Below, in pieces: positions 9,484-19,200 of a DNA stretch of 64,000 bases (positions are counted from its first letter, which is position 1; each line of letters opens with the position of its first letter). Location of the stretch: contig JBDVPM010000008.1 of assembly GCA_039968605.1 (NCBI GenBank), forward strand, positions 372,001-436,000. The letters run 5' to 3'. Source of the DNA: Alteripontixanthobacter sp. GTDB taxonomy: Bacteria > Pseudomonadota > Alphaproteobacteria > Sphingomonadales > Sphingomonadaceae. The position numbers and the translations under genes are program-made. A model generated the notes under the pieces. That model was given only the letters and a program-made list of their open reading frames with translations. It did not search any database and had not been told where the DNA came from.

Positions 9484-10074
9484 ATGGCAAGTCGCAAGCG
9501 TTTAAGCCCCGAAGAGTCCCGCACGCAGGCATTGGAAGCCGCGCGCGCACTGCTGATCGAAACCGGGCCGCAATCGGTGACGCTGAAAGCTGTGTCGTCG
9601 CGCATCGGCCGTACCCATGCAAACCTGCTGCATCATTTCGGTTCCGCTTCCGGCCTGCAGAAAGCGCTGGCAGCACATCTTGCCGCGACCGTTTGCCAGA
9701 CGATTGCCGACGCCGTGCGCGCCAGCCGGGCGGGGCTGGGCAGCCCGCGCGAGGTCGTCGATCTGACCTTTGACGCGTTCGACCGCGAAGGGGCAGGCGC
9801 GCTGGCCAGCTGGATGCTGCTGACGGGCAATGAAGATGCGCTCGACCCGATCATCGAGACGATTCACGAACTGGTGGACGAACTGGCCCCGGACCAGGCG
9901 GAAGAGCATGGCGGCGTGATGACCATGCATGAGGATACGCTCACACTCGTACTGCTGGCGCTGGGCGATGCGCTGATGGGCAAGGCGCTGGCAAAATCGC
10001 TGTCCCTCCCCGAAAGCGCCGCGCGGGACAGGGCGGAAAAGCTGCTCACCGCCTCGCTGGAACGCGCCGTTTAA
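9484..10074 (+). CDS. TetR family transcription regulator
   Basis: A 196-residue regulator with an N-terminal TetR HTH (ESRTQALEAARALLIETGPQ, then VSSRIGRTHANLLHHFGS, the recognition helix region). The ligand-binding helical domain has no recognisable specificity. The ATG at 9484 is preferred to the TTG one codon upstream. The gene is divergent from two PF10118 genes and is the natural candidate to control them. Its tail overlaps the convergent ygfZ tail by four bases. Confidence 0.85.
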   Translation: MASRKRLSPEESRTQALEAARALLIETGPQSVTLKAVSSRIGRTHANLLHHFGSASGLQKALAAHLAATVCQTIADAVRASRAGLGSPREVVDLTFDAFDREGAGALASWMLLTGNEDALDPIIETIHELVDELAPDQAEEHGGVMTMHEDTLTLVLLALGDALMGKALAKSLSLPESAARDRAEKLLTASLERAV

Positions 10075-10814
10075 CCGGCCGGCAGCTGCATCCAGGGCGG
10101 CGCCAGCGCCGCATCTATGTCCGCCACCCGCAAATGGTCCACGGCCAGGCCGTGCTGCGGATAGGCGGCCTTACACCGTTTTTCGTCCGATCGATCCAGT
10201 GGCACCACCACGATCCGGCGATTTATCTTTTGCCGCCAGTTCATCCGCGCGGTGTTTTCCTGCCCGATATAGCAACCCTTGTCGAAGTTGACCCCGTGCA
10301 GTTCCACCGCATTGGTTTCCAGCCACAGAATATTGCCCAGTTCGCCGCGCCCTTCCGGCACGCCGAGCGACAGGCGGTGCGCTTGCCAGGCCTCGTCGGC
10401 GGGCGCATCGTCCGGTGCCGCAGGGGCGAGCCAGCGTTGGCCCAAATCGGCCAGCCGCGGATCGGGCGCGCCGCCATCGCCCAATTGCGCCTGCCAATGA
10501 ACGGCCAGCCCATCGTCGCGCGTAATGTCGATATTGCGGCGCAGGCGGTAAAGCGACAGGCGCTTGACCAGATCCTCCGCCAATTCGGCTTCGCAATCGA
10601 GCAGCGCTTCGCCCGGCGCGGCCGGCCACACGATCATGTCGAACAACGTCTTGCCCTGCGGTGACAGCAGCGCGGCATAGGATGGCAGTTCGCCGCAGAT
10701 ATCGTTGGTCAGCAGGCCTTGCAGGAAGGCAAGCGCGTCCTCCCCCTCGGCGGGGGTGAGGCGGATGATGGCGCGGCCGAACAAGCGGGTTCCGGGCATT
10801 TTCGTCTCTGTCAT
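10071..10814 (-). CDS. ygfZ: YgfZ/IBA57-type folate-binding iron-sulfur maturation protein
   Basis: A 247-residue GcvT-like protein with the YgfZ signature KGCYIGQE near residue 185, the hallmark of the group that supports assembly or repair of [4Fe-4S] enzymes using a folate. The N-terminal part matches (FLQGLLTNDI, LLSPQGKTLFDMIVW). The length is somewhat shorter than E. coli YgfZ (about 326). It is divergent from pyrC with a 38-base gap. Confidence 0.85.
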   Translation of the reverse strand: MTETKMPGTRLFGRAIIRLTPAEGEDALAFLQGLLTNDICGELPSYAALLSPQGKTLFDMIVWPAAPGEALLDCEAELAEDLVKRLSLYRLRRNIDITRDDGLAVHWQAQLGDGGAPDPRLADLGQRWLAPAAPDDAPADEAWQAHRLSLGVPEGRGELGNILWLETNAVELHGVNFDKGCYIGQENTARMNWRQKINRRIVVVPLDRSDEKRCKAAYPQHGLAVDHLRVADIDAALAPPWMQLPAG

Positions 10815-10852
10815 GGGTGACAGATAGGGGCGGCTATGCCTAAGGGGAAGGG

Positions 10853-11893
10853 ATGAGCGAAGTGCAAGAAATCACCATCCGCCGGCCCGACGATTGGCAC
10901 GTCCATCTGCGCGATGGAGAGATCATGCAAGGCGTGGTTGGGCATACCGCGCATCAGTTTGCGCGGGCGATCGTGATGCCCAATCTTGCCCCCCCGGTGA
11001 CCAGCGCCGCGGCAGCATCTGCCTATCGCGAACGGATCGCCTCCGCCCTGCCGCAAGGGGTGGATTTCACTCCGCTGATGACCGCCTATCTGACCGATGA
11101 GACCGATCCGCGGGACATTGCGGCCGGACATGCCAATGGGATATTTACCGCAGCCAAGCTGTATCCCGCAGGCGCAACCACCAACAGCGCGCATGGGGTG
11201 ACCGATGTGGCCAATATCCGCCGCGTGCTGGAACGGATGGAAGCCATCGGAATGCCGCTGCTGGTCCACGGCGAGGTGACCGATCATGAAATAGATATTT
11301 TCGACCGGGAAGCGGTGTTTATCGAGCGTATCCTCGCGCCGCTGATCGCCGAGATGCCAGGGCTGAAAGTGGTATTCGAACATATCACCACCGCAGAAGC
11401 GGTTGCCTTCGTGGACAGCGCAGGCGAACGGGTCGGCGCCACAATCACTCCGCAGCATCTTCATATTAACCGCAACGCCATGCTGGTGGGCGGAATTCGC
11501 CCGCACGCCTATTGTCTGCCGGTCGCCAAGCGCGAGCAGCACCGCCTGGCGCTGCGCAAGGCGGCCACTTCGGGCTCTGCTAAATACTTCCTTGGCACTG
11601 ACAGTGCGCCGCATTCGCGCGAGGCGAAGGAGAATGCCTGCGGCTGTGCCGGCATCTTCAACGCACCGCACGCGCTGGAAAGCTATACGCAGGTGTTCGA
11701 CGAGGAAAACGCTCTGGACCGACTGGAGGGATTTGCCTCGCTCAACGGCCCGAAATTTTACGGACTGCCGATCAACGAAGGCAAGGTTACGCTGCGCCGC
11801 CAGGATTGCGCCGTTGCGGAGCAAGTGGACGCTAATGGTACTGCCATCGTCCCGTTCCATGCCGGCGAGACGCTGCGCTGGACGCTGGTTTAG
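10853..11893 (+). CDS. pyrC: Dihydroorotase, E. coli-type (class II)
   Basis: A 346-residue zinc amidohydrolase that closes carbamoyl-aspartate to dihydroorotate in pyrimidine synthesis. The metal-binding HxH is in DDWHVHLRD (H16, H18) and the carbamylated lysine is K102 in [21 protein letters not shown] and the catalytic Asp in GTDSAPH follow. Length and motifs match the E. coli PyrC class rather than the longer type I enzymes. A GGGGAAGG sequence precedes the ATG. Confidence 0.95.
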   Translation: MSEVQEITIRRPDDWHVHLRDGEIMQGVVGHTAHQFARAIVMPNLAPPVTSAAAASAYRERIASALPQGVDFTPLMTAYLTDETDPRDIAAGHANGIFTAAKLYPAGATTNSAHGVTDVANIRRVLERMEAIGMPLLVHGEVTDHEIDIFDREAVFIERILAPLIAEMPGLKVVFEHITTAEAVAFVDSAGERVGATITPQHLHINRNAMLVGGIRPHAYCLPVAKREQHRLALRKAATSGSAKYFLGTDSAPHSREAKENACGCAGIFNAPHALESYTQVFDEENALDRLEGFASLNGPKFYGLPINEGKVTLRRQDCAVAEQVDANGTAIVPFHAGETLRWTLV

Positions 11894-11902
11894 CTTTGTA
11901 GT

Positions 11903-12820
11903 TCAACCTTTCCGGGCAAGCGCTTGTCTGCTGGAGTTGCTGCGGCTTATCAGGTCCCACGCGAAGATCGCTGCCGCACTCCAGATCAGGATAAAACAGG
12001 CCAGCCGCAGCGGATCGAGCTGTTCGCCGAACACGAACAGGCCGAGCAGGAAGACGATAGTAGGGGCGAGGAACTGGATGAAACCCAGCGTGGAATAATC
12101 CATCCGCCGGGCTGCCTCGGCGTAGAATAGCAACGGCACGGCCGTCGCCACGCCGCCGAACATGATCAGCAGGCTGAGCGAGAGATCTCCGCCGAAAGAC
12201 GATCCCTGCGGCGTTCCGGAGTACCACAGGACCACCCCGGTGGCGGGCAGCAACAGCACTGCCGACTCGATCGTCAAACCCGGCAGCGAACCCACCGAAA
12301 CCCGTTTGCGCAGAAGGCCATAGGTGCCGAAGCTGAACGCCAGTGTCAGGCTGATCCACAAGGTCGTCAACGCGCCGCCAAGCAGCAACGCCACGCCGAT
12401 GGCCGCGAACGCGACCGCCACCCACTGCGCGCGCGACAGCCGCTCCCCCAGCAGGGCCGTTCCCAGCAGCACGTTTACCAGCGGGTTGATGTAATAGCCC
12501 AGGCTGGCGGCATAGACCTCGCCTTCCATGATCGCCCAGATATAGACCAGCCAGTTGACCGCGATGAGCATCGCCGAACAGGTGAGAATGCCCAGTGCCT
12601 TGCGATCGGCAAAAGCGGCGCGCAATTGGCCCATCTGGCCGCGCGCCAGCACGATCAGCAGGCATAGCGGCAACGTCCAGATAATCCGCCAGCCGACGAA
12701 TTCGAAGGCGGGCACTTCGCGCACCAGCAACAGATAAAGCGGTAAAAAGCCCCAGATCAGGTAAGCGGCGAGGGCGGCGGGCAGGCCGCTCTGATGCTGC
12801 GCTGGGGGCGTTTCGTTCAT
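11903..12820 (-). CDS. rarD: EamA/RarD family transporter
   Basis: A 305-residue membrane protein with ten predicted helices in two EamA repeats. The RarD signature is clear: AYLIWGFLPLYLLL near the start, EFVGWRIIWTLPL, and NWLVYIWAIMEGEVYAASLGYYINPLVNVLLG. RarD proteins are annotated as chloramphenicol-sensitivity permeases; the natural substrate is not known. It converges on pyrC with only nine bases between stops. Confidence 0.88.
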   Translation of the reverse strand: MNETPPAQHQSGLPAALAAYLIWGFLPLYLLLVREVPAFEFVGWRIIWTLPLCLLIVLARGQMGQLRAAFADRKALGILTCSAMLIAVNWLVYIWAIMEGEVYAASLGYYINPLVNVLLGTALLGERLSRAQWVAVAFAAIGVALLLGGALTTLWISLTLAFSFGTYGLLRKRVSVGSLPGLTIESAVLLLPATGVVLWYSGTPQGSSFGGDLSLSLLIMFGGVATAVPLLFYAEAARRMDYSTLGFIQFLAPTIVFLLGLFVFGEQLDPLRLACFILIWSAAAIFAWDLISRSNSSRQALARKG

Positions 12821-12949
12821 CGCCAGCCCTTAGGCGCGGGGTCTGGGGCTCACAACCCCCGAAGCGAACCGCGCGCAAACCCTCGAAAAATCACCATTCG
12901 ACACCCGAATCGGCTCGGTCTGTCGCAAATCGTAAATCTGACAGCGCGG

Positions 12950-12981
12950 TTGCACTCCGTTCAGAAAAAGCCCTCTATATG
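12950..12981 (+). promoter_or_regulatory. Possible promoter of the glycine-zipper gene
   Basis: TTGCAC at 12950-12955 is followed by CTCTATATG, with TATATG at 12976-12981. The spacing to TATATG is 20 bases, or 19 to the overlapping CTATAT, longer than ideal. The CTCTATATG form resembles strong promoters I recall from sphingomonad rRNA and chaperone genes. The prediction is moderate at best. Confidence 0.35.
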
Positions 12982-12989
12982 TGAACGGG

Positions 12990-13030
12990 TCGAAGGGAGT
13001 TGCCCCTTTCCCTTCGATTCGAAGGAAGGA
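12990..13030 (+). promoter_or_regulatory. Switch-like leader that could hide the ribosome-binding site
   Basis: Three related segments lie just before the start codon. Segment 1 TCGAAGGGA (12990-12998) pairs perfectly with segment 2 TCCCTTCGA (13009-13017). Segment 2 also contains CCTTCGA, complementary to segment 3 TCGAAGG (13019-13025), which is part of the GAAGGAAGGA ribosome-binding region. Because segment 2 cannot pair with both, two exclusive folds are possible, one leaving the ribosome-binding site free. Confidence 0.45.
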
Positions 13031-13039
13031 AAGCCCGTC

Positions 13040-13567
13040 ATGTCACACAAATTATTCAAAAAGACCGCCATCGCATTGGCCGTTCCCGGCCTGGCCATCG
13101 CCACTCCAGCGCTCGCCGCAGCGCCGACTCAATCGGCCCCGGCCACTACGATGCAAACCAACGCCTATACCGATGTCCAGGCACCGGCTTACGGCGTGTT
13201 GGTTGCCGAGCACGGCCAGCATCGCAAATGGAAAAAGGGCCATCGCCACGATCGCTATGACAGCGGCGACCGCTATGATCGCTATGACGACGATTATTAC
13301 GATGATCGCCGCTATCGCGGGCGGCAGGATGTCTATTACGATCAGCCCATTCGCCGCGATACGCGCATCTGGCGCGGGCGCGACGGGCAATATTACTGCC
13401 GCAAGGATGACGGCACGACCGGCCTGTTGATCGGCGGCGTTGTCGGCGGACTGATCGGTAACGAGGTTGCCGGCCGCGGCGACCGCACGCTGGGCGCGAT
13501 TATCGGCGCCGCCGGCGGCGCGATATTGGGCCGCGCGATCGATCGCAGCAACAGCCGCTGCCGCTGA
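13040..13567 (+). CDS. Secreted glycine-zipper (2TM) envelope protein
   Basis: A 175-residue protein with a signal peptide (MSHKLFKKTAIALAVPGLAIATPALAA) and an acidic/basic region rich in Asp, Tyr and Arg (DRYDSGDRYDRYDDDYYDDRRYRG). At the C-terminus is a glycine zipper (GLLIGGVVGGLIGNEVAG and LGAIIGAAGGAILGRAI), as in PF05433 outer-membrane associated proteins. The start is set by the strong GAAGGAAGGA at 13021-13030 and by the signal peptide. Family members are often stress-linked envelope proteins; the exact role is unknown. Confidence 0.85.
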   Translation: MSHKLFKKTAIALAVPGLAIATPALAAAPTQSAPATTMQTNAYTDVQAPAYGVLVAEHGQHRKWKKGHRHDRYDSGDRYDRYDDDYYDDRRYRGRQDVYYDQPIRRDTRIWRGRDGQYYCRKDDGTTGLLIGGVVGGLIGNEVAGRGDRTLGAIIGAAGGAILGRAIDRSNSRCR

Positions 13568-13634
13568 ATTGACCAACACCCTACGGCCGTGCCCACCCAC
13601 GGCCGCAGCGCGGCTTTTTACCGATCGCCGTGTC

Positions 13635-13676
13635 GAGCGCCCCTCGCCCGTTTTCGGGCGGGGGGCGCTTTCGGTT
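13635..13676 (+). terminator. Intrinsic terminator after the glycine-zipper gene
   Basis: A very strong stem, AGCGCCCC-CGCCCG against CGGGCG-GGGGCGCT, with a TTTT loop is followed by TTTCGGTTT. It lies about 70 bases after the stop codon. Confidence 0.8.
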
Positions 13677-13746
13677 TCGTCTGGGGTAGGGGGGTATTAA
13701 CCACGCGCCGCCTATGCATCGGCCCCAGGAATTTTGCAGCGAGCCG

Positions 13747-14457
13747 ATGCCAGCCAATCTTGCCCTCAAAGCGACCCTGACCGCATGCCTTTGCGCAGGG
13801 CTGTCCGCCTGCGGGGAAGCGGAGGAACAGTCTCGCCCGGCAGAGCGGGATCCGGCGGTGGTCCAGGCGCTGAACGACCAGTTGATGGTCGATCCGGACC
13901 TGGCGGGCCAGAACGAGGCCAATGCCGCCCTGACCACTGGGATCGACCATTCGCTCCCGCCATTCTCACCCAGCCGCGACACGATCCGCCAGGCACGCGC
14001 CGAAGCGGTCGAAATGGTGGGCGGGGAAGCGAAACTGGTAATCCCCCTGTCTCTCGCCCAGGCGGATACGGGCTCTGGCAAGCTGCCCCCGCTGGAATCG
14101 CACATATCGTCTTTGCCGGGGGCAGAGGATTGCGCGACGTCGCTCCAATATTCCGCGCGCTGGGCGGCACGGCTGCCCGAACGCCTGCCGGTCTTCCCGC
14201 ACGGCGCAACCATCGATGCCGCAGGGTCAACGCAGGATGGTTGCAAACTGCGCGCGGTAACCTTCCTCAGCGGCAACACGCCGGAAAACGTCGCGGCATT
14301 CTACGCGGCAAGGGCCAAGGGGTTCGAGCTGGATTACCGGGTGCGCGGCCCGGTCACGCAGCTGACCGGAGCAAGCAAGGATGGGCGATTTGCCCTGGAA
14401 CTGCGCGAACTGCCCGGCGGCAACCTTCAGGCTTCGCTGCTTACCTTCGGGTTGTAG
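13747..14457 (+). CDS. Hypothetical lipoprotein
   Basis: A 236-residue protein with a lipoprotein signal ending in LSAC (Cys at about 22). The mature part begins with an acidic linker (GEAEEQSRPAERDP). Later it has a globular region with two further cysteines (EDCATS and DGCKLR) that may form a disulphide. No family is recognised. The ATG at 13747 gives a proper signal peptide; the frame stays open eleven codons further upstream without adding one. Confidence 0.72.
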   Translation: MPANLALKATLTACLCAGLSACGEAEEQSRPAERDPAVVQALNDQLMVDPDLAGQNEANAALTTGIDHSLPPFSPSRDTIRQARAEAVEMVGGEAKLVIPLSLAQADTGSGKLPPLESHISSLPGAEDCATSLQYSARWAARLPERLPVFPHGATIDAAGSTQDGCKLRAVTFLSGNTPENVAAFYAARAKGFELDYRVRGPVTQLTGASKDGRFALELRELPGGNLQASLLTFGL

Positions 14458-14463
14458 CTGCCC

Positions 14464-15879
14464 TCAGCCGTCCTTCAGCCCCACGCCGATGCTGGCGCGC
14501 GGCTGTTCCATCTCGCTGCTCGCCACCGGATAGGCGCAATAGTCGGCAGCGTAGAAGGCGGCCGGACGGTGATTGCCCGAGAGGCCTATCCCGCCAAACG
14601 GCGCAGCGGATGAAGCGCCGTTCGTCGGGCGGTTCCAGTTTACGATCCCGGCGCGAATATTGGCCCAGAACTTGTTGTAATCCTGCGGGCTGCCGCCGAT
14701 CAGGCTGGCCGACAGGCCGAATCTGGTATTGTTCGCCTCCTTCAACGCCTCGTCGAAATCGGCCACCTTGATAACCTGCAGCAGCGGGCCGAACAGTTCG
14801 ACATCGGGGCGGTCTTTCATCGCCGTGATATCGACGATGGCAGGCGACAGCATCGGCAATCTGTCGTCGGGCCGGGTCATGTGCTTGATCGCCTTGCCGC
14901 CATTGGACAGGAAATAAAGGAAGCTTTCGGTCAGCTGGTCGGCCACCTTGTTGTCGATCACCGGCCCCATGAACGGGGCGGGATCGGCAAAGGGCTCGCC
15001 CACGATGAGCCGGTCGGCGAGCCGCTTCACCTCCGCGACGATGGTATCATACATGCTTTCCAGCACGATCAACCGGCGTCCGGCGGTGCAGCGCTGTCCG
15101 GCGGTGGTGAAGGCCGATTGCACGATCAACACCGCCGCATCTGCGGGTGAGGGCGTATCCACCACAACGATGGGATTGTTGCCGCCCATTTCCAGCGCCA
15201 CGATCTTGCCGGGATTGCCCGCCAGTTTCTTGCTGATCGCAATCCCGGCCTGCGCCGATCCGGTAAACAGCACGCCGTCCACCCCGCGATGCGCGACCAG
15301 GGCTTTGCCTTCGTCCGGTCCGCCATGCAGCACCTGCACCACATCTTCCGCAATCCCCGCCTTGTGGAACAGCGAAACGAGGAAGTCGCCCGTCGCAGGC
15401 GTCTTCTCGCTCGGCTTGAAAACCACGACATTGCCCGCAATCAGCGCCGGCACGATATGGCCATTGGGCAAGTGCGCAGGAAAATTATAGGGGCCGAGCA
15501 CCGCCATCACGCCATGCGGTTTGTGCCGAACCGCCGCCGTTCCCTGCAGCGCGCTGTTGAGCTTTTTCTGGCCGGTTCGCTCGGCATAGGCGGTGACGGA
15601 AATATCCACCTTGCCCATGACCGCTTCGACTTCCGTGCGCGCTTCCCACAAAGGCTTGCCGGTTTCGCGCGCGATCAGCTCGGCGAACTCGTCCTGCGCC
15701 GCACGCACCTCGTTCACGAAGCGGCGACATAATTCGATCCGTTTGGCGAGAGGCTGCGCCGCCCAGCGCGGCCAGGCGGTGCGGGCGCGCATCACCGTCC
15801 CGTCCACATCGCCCGCGGCACCCCGCCACAGCTCTATGCCGGTAGCGGGTTCGTACGATATGATCTCGCTTTGGGACAA
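14464..15879 (-). CDS. astD: Succinylglutamate-semialdehyde dehydrogenase-like aldehyde dehydrogenase
   Basis: A 471-residue aldehyde dehydrogenase. Catalytic residues are visible: GPYNFPAHLPNGHIVPAL (Asn of the oxyanion hole), ALEMGGNN (general base Glu) and TTAGQRCTAGRR (nucleophile Cys). The GPYNFPAHLPNGH sequence and the C-terminal WNRPTNGASSAAPFGGIGLSGNHRP are characteristic of AstD, which oxidises N-succinylglutamate semialdehyde in the arginine succinyltransferase pathway. No other ast gene is nearby, so the gene stands alone here. Confidence 0.88.
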   Translation of the reverse strand: MSQSEIISYEPATGIELWRGAAGDVDGTVMRARTAWPRWAAQPLAKRIELCRRFVNEVRAAQDEFAELIARETGKPLWEARTEVEAVMGKVDISVTAYAERTGQKKLNSALQGTAAVRHKPHGVMAVLGPYNFPAHLPNGHIVPALIAGNVVVFKPSEKTPATGDFLVSLFHKAGIAEDVVQVLHGGPDEGKALVAHRGVDGVLFTGSAQAGIAISKKLAGNPGKIVALEMGGNNPIVVVDTPSPADAAVLIVQSAFTTAGQRCTAGRRLIVLESMYDTIVAEVKRLADRLIVGEPFADPAPFMGPVIDNKVADQLTESFLYFLSNGGKAIKHMTRPDDRLPMLSPAIVDITAMKDRPDVELFGPLLQVIKVADFDEALKEANNTRFGLSASLIGGSPQDYNKFWANIRAGIVNWNRPTNGASSAAPFGGIGLSGNHRPAAFYAADYCAYPVASSEMEQPRASIGVGLKDG

Positions 15880-15933
15880 AGTGCTGTGCCTCTACATTTT
15901 TAACGATTTTTCTGTTGCCGCAGCGATGTAATT

Positions 15934-15960
15934 GCGGTTAACAAAAGGTTACATAACCGC
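15934..15960. promoter_or_regulatory. Nested palindromes between astD and the adhesin gene
   Basis: GCGGTTA (15934-15940) pairs with TAACCGC (15954-15960), and inside this GGTTA-CA-TAACC (15947-15958) is itself a 12-bp palindrome. The site lies 55 bases upstream of astD and about 300 upstream of the adhesin start, so it may serve either gene as an operator. No matching regulator is identified. Confidence 0.4.
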
Positions 15961-16258
15961 TTTTAGCTTGAGTCGCGCTGAAATCAACGCGGCAAGTCAG
16001 GTAACGAACAGCGGATAACATCGCGTAGAAATCCGGAAAACCGGGGCTGCGCGATATAGGGGAAAACAGGGAGACTAACCTTATTCATTGATCGCTGAAG
16101 CCGGGTTTAACGCCCGTAGAGCTGAGAGCCTGGGAAACAGGCCGATCGCCGATCAATACAAGTCGCAAAAATTATTGGGTCGCACGCAACCATTCCCGGG
16201 TGAAACCGGGCTTTCTGCCGGATTTTTCCGGCCAGTCATATACTGAGGTGTGCCCATT
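15961..16258 (+). promoter_or_regulatory. Long structured leader of the adhesin gene
   Basis: No gene is found in the 379 bases between astD and the adhesin. The last 230 hold several small hairpins with A-rich or U-rich loops: CCGG-AAAA-CCGG (16033-16044), GCCTG-GGAAA-CAGGC (16128-16142), CCCGG-GTGAAA-CCGGG (16195-16210) and GCCGG-ATTTTT-CCGGC (16217-16232). A GAGGTG ribosome-binding site at 16245-16250 follows. This could be a regulatory 5' UTR, but I cannot match it to a known riboswitch. Confidence 0.4.
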
Positions 16259-19200
16259 ATGAGCCGTACTTTTGCAAAAACCACCGCCGGCCTTGCGCTG
16301 ACCACGTCCGCAACCGCCATGGCAGTATTCGCCGTCACCGCCACCACAGCCACGCCCGCGCAAGCGGAAGAATGCCTGCTGGATACGAACAATGATGGAA
16401 TGGTTTCCGACGCTATCTTCTTTACCCCTGCGGATACCGATGGTGGAGCGAATGGCAGCGGGCTTAACTCTCTGGCATGCGGGACAAACGCGGTAGCAAC
16501 GGGCCAGGACGCAACTGCGATCGGCGATGATTCCAGCGCCACCGGTGACGATGCGACGGCCCTCGGCCACAACGCGAATGCCGGGAACACAAACACGGTT
16601 GCCGTAGGCTCCGATGCCAGCGCCACGCAGCTTGGCGCAACGGCTGTCGGCGATCTGGCTATCGCTTCCGCGGGCAACGGCACAGCCGTCGGACACAATT
16701 CCACCGCATCCGGAAGTAATTCAACGGCAGTGGGCAGTTCTGGGTCTGCAACCGGCTTCGGCGCAACTGCGATTGGTCAAGGTGCAGCCGCCGCGAATTT
16801 TGTGGCAACCGCAGTAGGCAATGATTCGGTGGCAAGCGGCGACTTCTCCACCGCGCTAGGTGCCGTATCAACCGCCACGGCGGATCGAACGGTGGCGGTA
16901 GGCCGACTGTCGGACGCTACTGCGAGCGATGCGACGGCTGTCGGTCACAACGCAGACGCAACAGCTGAGAACACCGTTGCGGTAGGCCAGGGTTCGGTTG
17001 CGGATGCCCAGGGTGCCGTGGCGTTGGGACGGAATGCAGATGCAAACCATACCGACTCTGTTGCCTTGGGACGGCTTTCTGCAACTGATCGCAGCAATTC
17101 GGTTTCGGTTGGTGGCGGTTTGATAGGTAACCGCCAGATCACCAATGTCGCTGACGGCACGCAGGGCACTGATGCGGTGAACCTGAACCAGCTCAACGCA
17201 GCGGTGGCCGGGGCGGGAGGCGCTTCCGACGACAACGATCTTGACGATGGGGCTGGCACGAATAGCGCAGAATATGGCGATGGTGCGGTTGCGTCGGCCG
17301 ACAGCACCACGGCAATTGGCGACAATACTACGGCAAATGCACCCGGTGCGACGGCTGTCGGTGAAAATGCCAGCGCAACCAGCGAAGACGCGGTGGCTAT
17401 CGGCCACAATGCAGTCGCCAGCGGCTCGACCGCAGTCGGCGGCGGCGCGACGGCCACGGGTGCAAATTCCGCAGCCTTCGGCGAAGATGCGATGGCCACG
17501 GGGACAAACAGCACGGCGCTCGGTGAGAATTCCGTTGCAAATACGCTCGGGACAACTGCCGTGGGCGAAAGCTCCTCTGCAACCGGCGCGAATGGCGTTG
17601 CAGTCGGGCAACGGGCTCGTGCGACAGGCGCGAACGGCGTTGCCATCGGCGTTTTGACCGATGCAACCGCGAACAATGCCACTGCAGTGGGCGGCGATGC
17701 CAGCGCATCGGGCATCAACTCCAGCGCCTATGGCCAGAATGCCAACTCTTCGGGCACCAACTCGATCGCGATCGGTCAGGGTTCTGGCTCGTTCGGCACC
17801 AATTCGACGGCAGTGGGCACCAACGCTCAGTCGTCGGGCATCGGTTCGACGGCAGTTGGTCAGGGCGTGTTCGTCACCGGCCTCAACGGTACTGCAGTCG
17901 GCGGTCTTGCCGATGCAGACGGCGCGCAGGGCAGCGCCTTCGGCACCGCCTCCTCCGCCAGCGGCGAGCAGGGCAGTGCGGTTGGTCACAACTCGCGTGC
18001 AACCGGCCAGGGTTCGACCTCCCTGGGTGCAACTTCGGGTTCGTTCGGTCGTCAATCGACCGCAATCGGTTTCGGCGCACAATCGTCGGGTAACAATTCG
18101 GCGGCCATCGGTTCGAATTCCTTCGTGACCGGCACAAACACCACAGCGATTGGTAACAACACCACCGGTACGGGCAACAATTCGACCGTGATCGGCGACA
18201 ATTCCTCCAGCACCGGCGACAATGCCGTGGCTCTGGGTAGCGGCGTGACCGCTGGTGAAAACCAGGTCGTCATCGGCAATGCCAGCAACACCTACCAGTT
18301 CACCGGCGCAGGCACCGGCGGCGATGTGGCCACAGCCCGGATCGGCGCCAATGGCGAGCTGACCACGCTCGACGACGCCAGCTTCGACGATGAAATCGAT
18401 GATGGCACGGGCGCCAACAGCGCCGAATACGGCGACGGAGCAGACGCATCTGGTGCCAACTCCACCGCGATTGGCGACAATGCCGTGGCCAGCGGGGACA
18501 ACGCTTCGGCTCTCGGGTTCGAGGCAAATGCCAGCGGCTTCTCGGCCCAGGCTTTCGGCACACAGGCCAACGCCTCGGGTGATTTCTCGACCGCAACCGG
18601 TGTGGCCGCGCAGGCTACCGGTATTGGCGCGGTTGCCAATGGCTCTAACGCGAATGCCAGCGGTGATTTCACGGTTGCCGTGGGCGCTGTCGCACAGGCG
18701 ACGGGCTTCGCTTCGTCCGCACTGGGCAATAGCTCGCAGGCAACCGGCGATGCATCGACCGCAACGGGCAACAACGCTTTCGCGACCGGCGCAAACTCGA
18801 CCGCAACGGGCCAGCTTGCGAATGCTTCCGGGGACAATGCAACGGCCACTGGTCAAGGAGCGCAGGCGGCAGAAGGCGCAACGGCCACTGGTGGAGGATC
18901 GGTCGCGGCGCAGAATAGCGTGGCCAACGGCTTTGCAGCCAACGCTGCGGTAGGCGCGGTTGCAACGGGCTTCGGTGCAAACGCCTCGGGCACCGATGGC
19001 GTGGCAATCGGCCAATTCGCAGGTGCGACCGCAACGGACACCTTCGCCGGTGGCCGTAACGCCCAGGCAAGCGCGAACGGAGCGATTGCGATTGGTGCCG
19101 ATTCGGCAGCGAATCAGGCTGGCGCAGTCGCGGTGGGTGATGGTGCCCAGGCAACCAACTTCGACGCGGTGGCCATTGGCCGCGGCGCTGTAGCTAGCGG

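Noticed and set aside
13581-14279. Minus-strand frame opposite the lipoprotein gene at 13747
   Set aside because: No ribosome-binding site or recognisable sequence, and it spans the strong terminator at 13635. The plus-strand lipoprotein signal is convincing.
16170-16240. c-di-GMP (GEMM) riboswitch in the adhesin leader
   Set aside because: A CACGCA stretch is present, but the other conserved positions and the tetraloop/receptor pairing of the GEMM consensus are not found.
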